Source: Pseudomonadota bacterium (GTDB taxonomy: Bacteria > Pseudomonadota > Alphaproteobacteria > Rhizobiales > Rhizobiaceae). From it: a stretch of 11,553 nt of DNA. The stretch is from NCBI GenBank assembly GCA_023387715.1, contig JAEWHQ010000139.1, positions 1 through 11,553 on the forward strand. Direction: 5' to 3'. Every line of letters begins with the position of its first letter. Position 1 is the stretch's first letter. Positions 1 to 6,825 of this stretch are shown piece by piece. The notes under the pieces were generated by a model, which saw only the letters and a list, made by a program, of their open reading frames with translations, was not told where the DNA came from and did no database searches. The position numbers and the translations under genes are program-made.

Positions 1-22
1 ATAGAAATATGCTCAAAAAGCA

Positions 23-46
23 ACCGCGCCAAAAGGATGGCGCGGT
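23..46 (-). terminator. Rho-independent terminator of metQ
   Basis: An 8-bp perfect stem (ACCGCGCC at 23-30, GGCGCGGT at 39-46) encloses an 8-base loop. Read on the minus strand, it is followed by a T-rich run (tgcttttt). It lies about 20 bases beyond the metQ stop codon, so metQ appears to end its transcript here. Confidence 0.8.
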
Positions 47-67
47 CTGTTTACGGCTTTAAAAGGC

Positions 68-886
68 TTATTCCCAAGCAGGAATACCGGTGCCTTTATA
101 GGCGCGGTCAAGCTCGGCCTTCACAGCATCGTTCTGGAATGAGCTGACAAGTGTCTTCACCCAATCTTTTTCCAGATCATCGGTGCGCACAGCAATGAAG
201 TTGTTATAAGGGTTGTTTTCGCGGCTTTCCCAGCCAATCGCATCTTTTGGCTCAAGACCGGCTTTAGCAGCCCAGTCATTGTTGACGATGGCGATATCAA
301 GATCATCAATCGCGCGACCGACAACACCGGCATCAAGCTCTTTGATATCGACATTTTTAGGGTTTTCAATGATGTCGATCGGGGTGGCAAGCACGCCTGC
401 ATCCGGCTTCAGCTTGATGATGCCGTGTGATTCCAGCACGCGCAGCGCACGGCCTTCATTGGACGGGTCATTCGGCACGCCGACAACTGCGCCTTCTTTG
501 ACTTCATCAAGCGATTTTAGCTTGCGGGAATAAATGCCGATCGGCCAGACAGCAGTGTAACCGGCAACGCTGATTTTATAGCCGTGCTGCTGGATTTGCG
601 CATCGAGAAACGGGGTGTGCTGGAAGGAGTTTGCGTCGATTTCTTTACGATCCAGCGCTTCGTTTGGCTGGTTGTAATCGTTGAAAATAACGGTCTCAAC
701 TGTGAGGCCTTTTTTCGCGGCTTCTTCGACAACAACTTTCCAGACGGATTCGTCTTCACCGCCCATGATGCCGACTTTAACGGCATCTTGTGCCTGAACT
801 GCGAGGGGAGCAAGACCAATGCTGAATGCAGTGGCTGCAAACAAAATTGCTTTGAGGCTGTTTCTGCGCGAGATGTCTTGTGTCAT
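68..886 (-). CDS. metQ: MetQ/NlpA-family methionine-binding periplasmic protein
   Basis: This is the substrate-binding protein of a MetNIQ-type ABC importer for D/L-methionine, acting in the periplasm. It has 272 residues, the usual family length. Typical family blocks are visible: FNDYNQPNEALDRKEIDAN (about residues 68-86), then FQHTPFLD, VPNDPSNEGRAL and ENPKNVDIKELDA. The N-terminus (residues 1-33) is a signal peptide ending AVQAQ with likely cleavage after AQA. There is no lipobox cysteine, unlike E. coli MetQ, so it should be a soluble periplasmic protein. The segment SRRNSLK resembles a twin-arginine motif with Ser where Phe is usual, so Tat export is possible but unproven. The start is backed by an AAAGGGC ribosome binding site at 892-898. 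No metN or metI lies next to it: a terminator follows and an unrelated gene lies upstream. It is therefore an orphan binding protein here, and its true ligand could be a methionine-related compound rather than methionine. Confidence 0.88.
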   Translation of the reverse strand: MTQDISRRNSLKAILFAATAFSIGLAPLAVQAQDAVKVGIMGGEDESVWKVVVEEAAKKGLTVETVIFNDYNQPNEALDRKEIDANSFQHTPFLDAQIQQHGYKISVAGYTAVWPIGIYSRKLKSLDEVKEGAVVGVPNDPSNEGRALRVLESHGIIKLKPDAGVLATPIDIIENPKNVDIKELDAGVVGRAIDDLDIAIVNNDWAAKAGLEPKDAIGWESRENNPYNNFIAVRTDDLEKDWVKTLVSSFQNDAVKAELDRAYKGTGIPAWE

Positions 887-892
887 TTTTTG

Positions 893-947
893 CCCTTTGA
901 CGAGTATTAATTTCTAACGATCTCTGCAAAGGGTTTAAACTTCCCCT
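893..947 (-). promoter_or_regulatory. metQ leader with sequestrable ribosome binding site
   Basis: On the minus-strand transcript, the CAAAGGG that contains the metQ ribosome binding site (893-899) is perfectly complementary to CCCTTTG at 927-933, 27 bases upstream. A second short block, AGGG within 943-947, could pair with the same CCCT, giving two mutually exclusive folds. This is the kind of arrangement used for translational control. I do not recognise the conserved core of the SAM-II riboswitch common in alphaproteobacteria, so no riboswitch class is assigned. Confidence 0.3.
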
Positions 948-965
948 CACTTTGAATTATTTTTG

Positions 966-994
966 ATAATTCACTGTAATTTGCCGTTAAACAA
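966..994 (-). promoter_or_regulatory. Possible metQ promoter
   Basis: On the minus strand, TTGTTT (989-994) and AATTAT (966-971) are 17 bases apart and could serve as -35 and -10 boxes. Both match the sigma-70 consensus only partly. Transcription from here would give a leader of about 70 bases carrying the pairing blocks at 893-947. The rest of the gap up to the terminator at 1112 holds only a loose 7-bp inverted repeat (TTCACCG at 1034-1040, CGGTGAA at 1096-1102) and no gene that I can see. Confidence 0.25.
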
Positions 995-1111
995 GGAAAA
1001 ATATTCTACTAAGATGAAGGGCGCAGTGATTGTTTCACCGGAAAATCGGGATTTCAGGATTAGTTTGTTATTTATTGCAAACTGGCTGTTTTAAGCGGTG
1101 AATCAGACAAA

Positions 1112-1137
1112 AAAGCCCTGATGAAGATCAGGGCTTT
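1112..1137 (-). terminator. Rho-independent terminator of the TPP enzyme gene
   Basis: An 11-bp perfect stem (AAAGCCCTGAT at 1112-1122, ATCAGGGCTTT at 1127-1137) has a 4-base loop. On the minus strand it runs into a tract of six T (gggcttttttg). It sits 16 bases after the stop codon at 1154, so it ends that single-gene transcript. Confidence 0.88.
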
Positions 1138-1153
1138 GAGTGGTCATTTGCCG

Positions 1154-2839
1154 TTATTTTTGTTTGGCAAAACCCTGTTCTCTCATCTGGCTTAAGGTCA
1201 TTTTAGGCGAGAGGGCTTCGGGATCAATGCGGATTTCAATCAGTGATGGTTTGCCTGCTTTTTCGCAGCGCTCGAAAGCAGGTGCGAAATCTTCAGTGCG
1301 CTCAACCAGCTCTGCATGGCAGTGATAAGCACGGGCCAGAGCGGCAAAATCCGGATTTTGTAAGCCGGTGCCGGAAACGCGCGCCGGATAGGTGCGCTCC
1401 TGATGCATACGGATGGTGCCATACATGCCATTATTGATGACAATGAAAATAACATTGGCACCATATTGCGCAGCCGTTGCCAGTTCCTGACCATTCATCA
1501 GAAAACAGCCGTCACCGGCAAAACCTAAAACCATGCGCTGCGGATATTGCAATTTGGCGGCAATGGCTGCCGGAACGCCATAGCCCATTGAGCCGTTGGT
1601 GGGGGCAAGCTGGGTGCGGAACTGGCTATATTGATAAAAACGATGCACCCATGAGGAATAATTTCCCGCACCATTGGTAATGATCGTATCGGCTTTCACA
1701 TGGGCTTTCAGCCAGTCCATAATTTCGCCCATCTGCACATCACCTGGAATGGCGGGTGTCTCGATGTGCCGGAGGAAATCCTGACGCAGTTTTTGTGTCC
1801 AGTCCTGCCATGACGGATTGTGAAGGGGCTCGAGTTTTGCTGCCTCCCGGCAAAAAGCCGGCATGCTGGCATTGATGCCTAATGCCGGATAATAAACGCG
1901 GCCAAGCTCTTCGGCACCGGCATGGATATGGATCAGTTTTTGGTTTGGCACTGGTGCTTCCACCAAAGCATAGCCCTGTGTGGTCATTTCACCAAGCCGC
2001 GCACCAACCACCAGTAAAAGATCGGCTTGCCGGATGCTTTCCGCCAGTTGAGGGCCGACAGCCGTGCCAAGATCACCTGCATAAAGCGGATGTAAATTAT
2101 TGAATAAATCCTGACAGCGGAAGGAAGCCGCCACGGGAATATGCATATGTTCGGCAAATTGCTGCAAATGGGCGACAGCTTCTGCATTCCAGCCACCACC
2201 ACCGGCAATCAGTATTGGTCGCTTGGCTTGGTTTAAATGGTCAAGCATTTCGTGCAATTGCGAGGGGGCTGGATGCATTTCCACTTGGCAAGCGGCTGGC
2301 ACATCTTGAGCTACAGCAAGTGAGGTCAGCATATCTTCCGGCAGTGCAACGACGACAGGGCCGGGGCGACCATTGAGTGCGCGATGAAAGGCCTGACTGA
2401 CAAGCTCAGGGATACGGGCTGCATCATCAATTTGCACCACCCATTTGGCCATTTGACCGAACATGCGGCGATAATCAATTTCCTGAAAGGCTTCGCGCTC
2501 GACCTGATCGCTGGCAACCTGCCCGATAAAGAGAATCATCGGGGTGGAATCTTGAAAAGCCGTATGCACGCCGATGGAAGCATTGGTGGCACCGGGGCCA
2601 CGGGTGACAAAGCAGATGCCTGCTCTTCCGGTCATTTTGCCATAGGCTTCCGCCATATAGGCAGCGCCCCCTTCCTGACGGCAGACGATGAGGTCTATTT
2701 CGTCTTGTTTATCATGCAGCGCATCTAAAACAGCCAGATAACTTTCACCCGGAACGCAGAAAATGCGCTCCACACCCTGATGGGTGAGAGCGTCTACCAG
2801 CAATTGCCCACCTGTGCGTTGATGCGCCTGATCTGTCAT
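1154..2839 (-). CDS. Thiamine-diphosphate enzyme, acetolactate synthase family
   Basis: A 561-residue cytoplasmic enzyme of the COG0028 group (acetolactate synthase, pyruvate oxidase, benzoylformate decarboxylase relatives). The three usual domains are present: an N-terminal pyrimidine-binding domain with the cofactor-activating glutamate at E56 (RQEGGAAYMAEAYGKMTG), a central domain (about 190-350, IAGGGGWNAEA, LVVGARLGE), and a C-terminal diphosphate-binding domain with GDG at 442-444 and NN at 469-470, the Mg-ThDP motif. The N-terminal half also carries the VTRGPGATNASIGVHTAFQDSTP stretch common to acetolactate synthases. No small regulatory subunit gene (ilvH/ilvN) is adjacent and a terminator follows. 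It may therefore be a catabolic or otherwise specialised 2-oxo acid enzyme rather than the biosynthetic IlvB. The substrate cannot be read from the sequence. The upstream ribosome binding site is weak (GGGA, 9 bases from the ATG). Confidence 0.85.
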   Translation of the reverse strand: MTDQAHQRTGGQLLVDALTHQGVERIFCVPGESYLAVLDALHDKQDEIDLIVCRQEGGAAYMAEAYGKMTGRAGICFVTRGPGATNASIGVHTAFQDSTPMILFIGQVASDQVEREAFQEIDYRRMFGQMAKWVVQIDDAARIPELVSQAFHRALNGRPGPVVVALPEDMLTSLAVAQDVPAACQVEMHPAPSQLHEMLDHLNQAKRPILIAGGGGWNAEAVAHLQQFAEHMHIPVAASFRCQDLFNNLHPLYAGDLGTAVGPQLAESIRQADLLLVVGARLGEMTTQGYALVEAPVPNQKLIHIHAGAEELGRVYYPALGINASMPAFCREAAKLEPLHNPSWQDWTQKLRQDFLRHIETPAIPGDVQMGEIMDWLKAHVKADTIITNGAGNYSSWVHRFYQYSQFRTQLAPTNGSMGYGVPAAIAAKLQYPQRMVLGFAGDGCFLMNGQELATAAQYGANVIFIVINNGMYGTIRMHQERTYPARVSGTGLQNPDFAALARAYHCHAELVERTEDFAPAFERCEKAGKPSLIEIRIDPEALSPKMTLSQMREQGFAKQK

Positions 2840-2951
2840 GATGTCTGTTCCCGTTTTTAACTCGTAACTGCTTTGGATTTAGGCTACCAAAGGTCTGATT
2901 TGATTATCATGATTTCAGCACAGCCGAGCGCCGCCGCATAGCTTGAAATTT

Positions 2952-2966
2952 ATGACCAAGTGTCAT
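2952..2966. promoter_or_regulatory. Palindrome in the TPP enzyme/dap divergent gap
   Basis: ATGAC, a 5-base spacer and GTCAT form a 15-bp interrupted palindrome in the 203-bp gap between two divergent genes. It lies about 75 bases upstream of the dap start. Its form and place would suit a dimeric regulator, but no regulator gene sits beside it and such short palindromes also arise by chance. I see no convincing sigma-70 promoter in the gap. Confidence 0.2.
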
Positions 2967-3042
2967 GATGCTATGCGTAAGCAGTATTAGCGGTTGTTTT
3001 GAAATTATGCCGATGTCTGACGAACCAGAAGAAGTGAACATT

Positions 3043-4623
3043 ATGTCCCGCCACCAGTCGCCTGCTTTGAAACATCTTGTTGAAATCGAAAAATACGTCA
3101 ATGCGTTGCCGGATCTTTATAAAGGGCCGGGCGGTGCGGTTGCGGTTATTCAGGATGGCGAAGTTGTTTTGAAACAATGCTGGGGCTATGCGGATTTGGC
3201 ATCGCGCCGTGAGATCAAGCCGGATACACGCTTTGCGATCTGCTCGGTGACAAAACAGTTTACCTGCGCCACATTGCTGGATGCCATTGGCGAACCGGAA
3301 GTGCTGGATGCCGCTTTTGCCAAATTCTTCCATGATTTTAAAGACGAACTGCCGACAGTGCGTGAGCTGTGTAACAACCAGTCCGGTTTGCGTGATTATT
3401 GGGCGCTGACAGTATTGTGCGGGGCTGATCCTGAAGGCGAGTTTTTGCCGGATGATGCGCGTAAACTTTTAAAGCGCATGCAGCATGTGCAGTTTTTGCA
3501 CGGCACTGAATATTCTTATAATAACGGCAATTTCCGTATTGTTGACGAGCTTATCGAACAACATACCGGCCGCTCGCTGATTGATCTGATGCGGGAGCGG
3601 ATTTTTGAACCGGCAAAAATGCCAAGTGCTGAATTGCGCCCGAATACCGGCACCTTTACCGATTGCGTCGGCTATGTCGGTGATATTGTCACTGGTTTCA
3701 AACCTGCCAATAACCGCATTCATTGGAGCGGGGATGCCGGTATGGTGGCCTCTCTTGAAGATATGATCGCGTGGGAAGTTTTCATTGATAAAACCCGCGA
3801 TGATGAAAACGGCATCTATCGCCGCTTGTCCCGTCCGCAACCTTTTGCTGACGGCAGTGCCAGCCCTTATACGATGGGGCTGAAATATGCTCAGGCGGGT
3901 GCATATCGTTTAAACGGTCATGGCGGCGCATTGAACGGTTGGCGTTGCCAGCGCTTTTATTCACCCGATACACGTCTTTCGGCTGTCATTCTTTTCAACC
4001 ATGAAAGCAGTGCTTATGCTGCCTGTCTTGAACTGATGCGCGTGGCATTGGGTGAGGCAAAGGCTGCGGATGATGTTGCACCTGTTCCTGTTGATGCAGC
4101 ATGGTACGGTGATTATCTGGATGAGCGCACCGGACTGTCAATCACGCTTTCTAAAGCTTCAGAAGGCCAGATGAAATGCCGCCTTGGTACATCCGCCGAA
4201 ATGGTGCGTCTGAGCAGCGATACGGAAGCCACCAATGGTCTGACCAGTCTGAAGCGCGATGGTGACATTGTGCATCTGCGCCGTGATGCCGAGAAACTGG
4301 TGCTGAGCTGTCAGAAGCTGGTGAAAACAGAAACACCTAACATTTGCGGCCGTTATTATTGCGGTGAGCTGGATGCTGCTGTGGTGGTGGAAAAAGTCGG
4401 TACTGCTTTTTATGCTGCCTTTGAAGGCTTTTTGGGCAAGAGCAACATGCAGCCGGTTTATTATGCGGGCGGTGATGTGTGGTTGTTGCCGTGCCAACGC
4501 TCAATGGATGCACCAGCGCCGGGTGACTGGACATTGGTATTCCAGCGTGATGCACAGGGCAATATTGCCGGTATCCGCGTTGGTTGCTGGCTGGCGCGTA
4601 ATCTGAATTACCGCAAAATTTAA
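3043..4623 (+). CDS. dap: D-stereospecific aminopeptidase (serine hydrolase, S12 type)
   Basis: This enzyme releases N-terminal D-residues, chiefly D-alanine, from peptides and amides (EC 3.4.11.19). It resembles the structurally studied DAP of Ochrobactrum anthropi along its whole length: 526 residues against about 520. The N-terminal beta-lactamase-like domain carries S68-V-T-K71 (nucleophile and lysine), Y159-N-N161 and H293-G-G, each shifted by six from the known Ser62, Lys65, Tyr153 and His287. After about residue 330 come the two beta-barrel domains typical of DAP, including AFEGFLGKS and the C-terminal VGCWLARNLNYR. An in-frame ATG at 2965 would add 26 residues. I prefer 3043, because MSRHQSPALK aligns with the known start MSKFDTSAL and an AGAAG-type site precedes it. 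No signal peptide is seen, so it should be cytoplasmic and act on imported peptides. It stands alone, but alr and dadA, which could use its product, lie 2-5 kb away. Confidence 0.92.
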   Translation: MSRHQSPALKHLVEIEKYVNALPDLYKGPGGAVAVIQDGEVVLKQCWGYADLASRREIKPDTRFAICSVTKQFTCATLLDAIGEPEVLDAAFAKFFHDFKDELPTVRELCNNQSGLRDYWALTVLCGADPEGEFLPDDARKLLKRMQHVQFLHGTEYSYNNGNFRIVDELIEQHTGRSLIDLMRERIFEPAKMPSAELRPNTGTFTDCVGYVGDIVTGFKPANNRIHWSGDAGMVASLEDMIAWEVFIDKTRDDENGIYRRLSRPQPFADGSASPYTMGLKYAQAGAYRLNGHGGALNGWRCQRFYSPDTRLSAVILFNHESSAYAACLELMRVALGEAKAADDVAPVPVDAAWYGDYLDERTGLSITLSKASEGQMKCRLGTSAEMVRLSSDTEATNGLTSLKRDGDIVHLRRDAEKLVLSCQKLVKTETPNICGRYYCGELDAAVVVEKVGTAFYAAFEGFLGKSNMQPVYYAGGDVWLLPCQRSMDAPAPGDWTLVFQRDAQGNIAGIRVGCWLARNLNYRKI

Positions 4624-4673
4624 GTGCGTGTGATGTGCACTATCGCACAATCTGACTTTTGCTGAATGGAATA

Positions 4674-4707
4674 AAAAAGCCGCGGAAGATATCTTCCGCG
4701 GCTTTTT
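4674..4707. terminator. Bidirectional terminator between dap and the aminotransferase
   Basis: A perfect 34-bp palindrome (17 bp on each side of 4690/4691) begins AAAAAGCCGCGG and ends CCGCGGCTTTTT. Each strand has a GC-rich stem followed by a T run, so it can stop transcription from both convergent genes, dap (ends 4623) and the aminotransferase (ends 4724). Confidence 0.9.
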
Positions 4708-4723
4708 GTTAGCTCAGTTTGGC

Positions 4724-6052
4724 TTATGCAACGCGCTTCAACGCATCTGCAATGGTCGAGACGATGGTGTCGATCTGCTCTTTTTCGATGGTCAGTGGCG
4801 GTGACAATGCGATAGTGTCGCCGGTGACGCGGATGAGTAGGCCTTTGTGGAAGCAATCAACGAAGACATCATAAGCGCGGCTGCCGACAGCATCAGGACG
4901 CGATGAAAGCTCAATTGCACCAACAAGGCCGATATTGCGGATGTCGATGACATGCGGCAGACCCTTGAGGGAATGCAATGCTTCCTGCCAATGATCAGCC
5001 AGAGAAGCTGCGCGGGTGAGCAGGCCTTCTTCAGCATAGATTTCCAGCGTTGCAATACCGGCAGCAGAGGCAACCGGATGGCCGGAATAGGTGTAGCCGT
5101 GGAAAAGCTCAATAGCGTTTTCCGGACCGGTCATCAGGCCATCATAAACCTGACGGCTTGCAAAAACAGCACCCATAGGAATGGCACCGTTGGTCAGACC
5201 TTTTGCAGTGGTGATCAGATCAGGCTCAACGCCGAAATAATCAACAGCAAAAGGAGTTCCGAGACGTCCGAAGCCGGTGATGACTTCATCAAAGATCAGC
5301 AGGATGCCGTATTTATCGGCAATCGCGCGCAGACGTTCCAGATAGCCCTTGGGAGGGAGAATAACACCGGCAGAACCGGACATAGGCTCAACGATAACGG
5401 CAGCAATGGTTTCTGCACCATGCAGCTGCACCAGGCGTTCCAGATCTTCCGCCAGTTCGATACCATGCGCCGGCAAGCCTTTGGAGAAAGCGTTGCGCTC
5501 GATGTCGAGGGTGTGGCGCATATGATCGGCAGGGATCTGCGGGAATACGCGACGGTTGTTGACGAGACCACCAACGGAAATACCGCCGAAGCCTACACCA
5601 TGATAGCCTTTTTCGCGGCCGATGATGCGGGTACGGGTGCCCTGACCAATAGCGCGCTGGTAAGCGATTGCAATTTTCAGTGCGGTATCAACGGATTCAG
5701 AACCGGAACCGGTGAAGAAAACGCGGTCAAGCTTCTTGTTGCCTTTGCCCGGAGCAATCGCTGCCAGTTTTTCAGCAAAGTCGAAAGCAACATTGTGACC
5801 CATCTGGAAGGTTGGCGCGAAGTCCATGGTGGACAGCTGGCGCTCAACGGCTTCGGTAATGCGCTTACGGCCGTGGCCGGCATTACAGCACCACAGACCG
5901 GCGGTTCCGTCGAGAACCTGATTGCCGTCAATATCGGTATAATAAACACCCGAAGCGCCTGCGAGAATACGCGGGGATGCCTTGAACTGGCGGTTGGCCG
6001 TAAACGGCATCCAGAAATTATCAAGGCTTGGGGCATTGTTTTTGGTCTGCAT
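4724..6052 (-). CDS. Class III omega-amino acid:pyruvate aminotransferase
   Basis: A PLP-dependent transaminase of 442 residues that most resembles beta-alanine/omega-amino acid:pyruvate aminotransferases (EC 2.6.1.18). It would move an amino group from beta-alanine or another omega-amine to pyruvate, giving an aldehyde or oxo acid plus L-alanine. Evidence includes the N-terminal NFWMPFTANRQFK block typical of this subgroup, the phosphate-binding GSGSES (115-120), YHG (150-152), D255-E256 in IFDEVITGFGR, and the Schiff-base lysine K284 in TTAKGLTNGAIPMGAVF. The start is clear: AGAGGAG lies at 6058-6065, just upstream. The gene is divergent from an XRE-cupin regulator, a pairing often seen with amine and polyamine catabolism genes. 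The amine substrate cannot be fixed from sequence, and relatives accept beta-alanine, putrescine, GABA or aromatic amines. Confidence 0.88.
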   Translation of the reverse strand: MQTKNNAPSLDNFWMPFTANRQFKASPRILAGASGVYYTDIDGNQVLDGTAGLWCCNAGHGRKRITEAVERQLSTMDFAPTFQMGHNVAFDFAEKLAAIAPGKGNKKLDRVFFTGSGSESVDTALKIAIAYQRAIGQGTRTRIIGREKGYHGVGFGGISVGGLVNNRRVFPQIPADHMRHTLDIERNAFSKGLPAHGIELAEDLERLVQLHGAETIAAVIVEPMSGSAGVILPPKGYLERLRAIADKYGILLIFDEVITGFGRLGTPFAVDYFGVEPDLITTAKGLTNGAIPMGAVFASRQVYDGLMTGPENAIELFHGYTYSGHPVASAAGIATLEIYAEEGLLTRAASLADHWQEALHSLKGLPHVIDIRNIGLVGAIELSSRPDAVGSRAYDVFVDCFHKGLLIRVTGDTIALSPPLTIEKEQIDTIVSTIADALKRVA

Positions 6053-6075
6053 AGCGATCTCCTCTTTCAGCCACT

Positions 6076-6105
6076 ATCATATTCATGCTTTCTGAGCCGC
6101 AACAA
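6076..6105 (-). promoter_or_regulatory. Probable aminotransferase promoter
   Basis: On the minus strand, TTGTTG (6100-6105) and TATGAT (6076-6081) are separated by 18 bases. The -10 box matches the consensus at five of six positions. Transcription would start near 6069, leaving a leader of about 17 bases that holds the AGAGGAG ribosome binding site. Confidence 0.45.
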
Positions 6106-6149
6106 GTCCTTTTCTGCAAAAGGCTAAGGCATTGAAAAAACAGGTGCAA

Positions 6150-6177
6150 ATTCATGAATGTTTGATATATTCAACAT
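6150..6177. promoter_or_regulatory. Candidate operator of the XRE-cupin regulator
   Basis: Two overlapping palindromes lie in the divergent gap: ATTCATGAAT (6150-6159, perfect) and ATGTTTGATATATTCAACAT (6158-6177, symmetric at 16 of 20 positions). The second contains TATATT (6166-6171), a good -10 box for the regulator gene although no clear -35 precedes it. A repressor bound here would block its own promoter. The site is about 45 bases upstream of the predicted aminotransferase -35, so it could also affect that gene. Confidence 0.45.
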
Positions 6178-6191
6178 CAGTAACAGTAGTC

Positions 6192-6198
6192 GGAGGAG
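6192..6198 (+). promoter_or_regulatory. Strong ribosome binding site fixing a GTG start
   Basis: GGAGGAG lies 7 bases before GTG at 6206 and 13 bases before the next in-frame ATG at 6212. The spacing favours the GTG. The longer reading from ATG 6158 would place this site inside the coding region and run through the palindromic operator. Confidence 0.7.
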
Positions 6199-6205
6199 AA
6201 GTGCT

Positions 6206-6754
6206 GTGAATATGGATATTGGCGGGCGTTTGCGCACCCTCAGAATGCGACAGAATCTCTCGCAAAGAGAGCTGGCAAAACGTGCCGGTGTCACCAATTC
6301 CACCATCTCGCTGATTGAGGCCAATCAGAGCAATCCGTCAGTGGGTGCGCTGAAAAGAATTCTCGATGGTATTCCCATCGGTATGGCAGAATTTTTCGCA
6401 CTTGAACCCGATGTGCCGCAGACAGTTTTCTATCAGGCCAATGAGCTGGTAGAGATCGGGCGCGGGCCCATTTCCTATCGGCAGGTGGGCGAAAATCTCT
6501 TTAACCGTGCGCTGCAATTGCTCAAGGAACGCTATGAGCCGGGGGCTGATACGGGCAAGGTCATGCTGGTGCATGAGGGCGAAGAGGGTGGCATTGTGAT
6601 CTCTGGCCGTATTGAAGTGACCGTCGGCTCTGAGCGGCGCATTCTGGGCCCTGGAGATGCTTATTATTTTGACAGCAAACTGCCACATCGTTTTCGTTGT
6701 GTGGGGCCGGTTCCCTGCGAGGTGGTGAGTGCTTGCACGCCACCAAGTTTTTAA
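6206..6754 (+). CDS. XRE-family regulator with C-terminal cupin domain
   Basis: A 182-residue DNA-binding regulator when read from the GTG start. Residues about 7-60 form an XRE/HTH_3 domain with the helix-turn-helix around 18-40 (LSQRELAKRAG, VTNSTISLIEAN). Residues about 110-175 form a cupin_2 barrel (YEPGADTGKVMLVHEGEEGGIVISGRIEV, then LGPGDAYYFDSKLPHRFRC). This two-domain form includes PuuR, the repressor of putrescine utilisation in E. coli. The cupin is taken to sense the small-molecule ligand. It is divergent from the aminotransferase, and the palindromes at 6150-6177 lie between them, so it probably controls that gene and itself. The effector is unknown, with an amine or beta-alanine as the natural guess. 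I do not give it the name puuR because the rest of the puu genes are absent. Confidence 0.9.
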   Translation: MNMDIGGRLRTLRMRQNLSQRELAKRAGVTNSTISLIEANQSNPSVGALKRILDGIPIGMAEFFALEPDVPQTVFYQANELVEIGRGPISYRQVGENLFNRALQLLKERYEPGADTGKVMLVHEGEEGGIVISGRIEVTVGSERRILGPGDAYYFDSKLPHRFRCVGPVPCEVVSACTPPSF

Positions 6755-6771
6755 AGTTTTCTCAATAAGTT

Positions 6772-6810
6772 AAGCCCGCGATGTTGTTCAAAACATCGCG
6801 GGCTTTTTTA
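6772..6810 (+). terminator. Rho-independent terminator of the XRE-cupin gene
   Basis: A 14-bp perfect stem (6772-6785 with 6792-6805, AAGCCCGCGATGTT and its complement) has a 6-base loop and runs into TTTTTTA on the plus strand. It ends the regulator transcript. On the minus strand the tail (aacttatt) is weaker, but the hairpin could also help stop dadA, whose stop codon is at 6826. Confidence 0.88.
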
Positions 6811-6825
6811 GTGCACTTTTTAAAA

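Noticed and set aside
887..1010. A SAM-II riboswitch before metQ.
   Set aside because: The TTTGCAG stretch is slightly reminiscent of the class, but the conserved flanking stem and pseudoknot sequence could not be found, so no class is claimed.
1034..1102. Inverted repeat TTCACCG/CGGTGAA with a 55-base loop, as a possible small RNA.
   Set aside because: Only 7 bp over a long loop, with no promoter or terminator pairing around it. Chance is likely.
2965..3042. N-terminal extension of dap from ATG 2965.
   Set aside because: It would run through the palindrome region, has no ribosome binding site, and the known Ochrobactrum enzyme begins at the position matching 3043.
4952..6127. A 391-codon open frame on the plus strand opposite the aminotransferase.
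   Set aside because: It lies almost wholly antisense to a gene with clear family motifs, its protein shows no recognisable domain, and it has no supporting ribosome binding site. It is a shadow frame.
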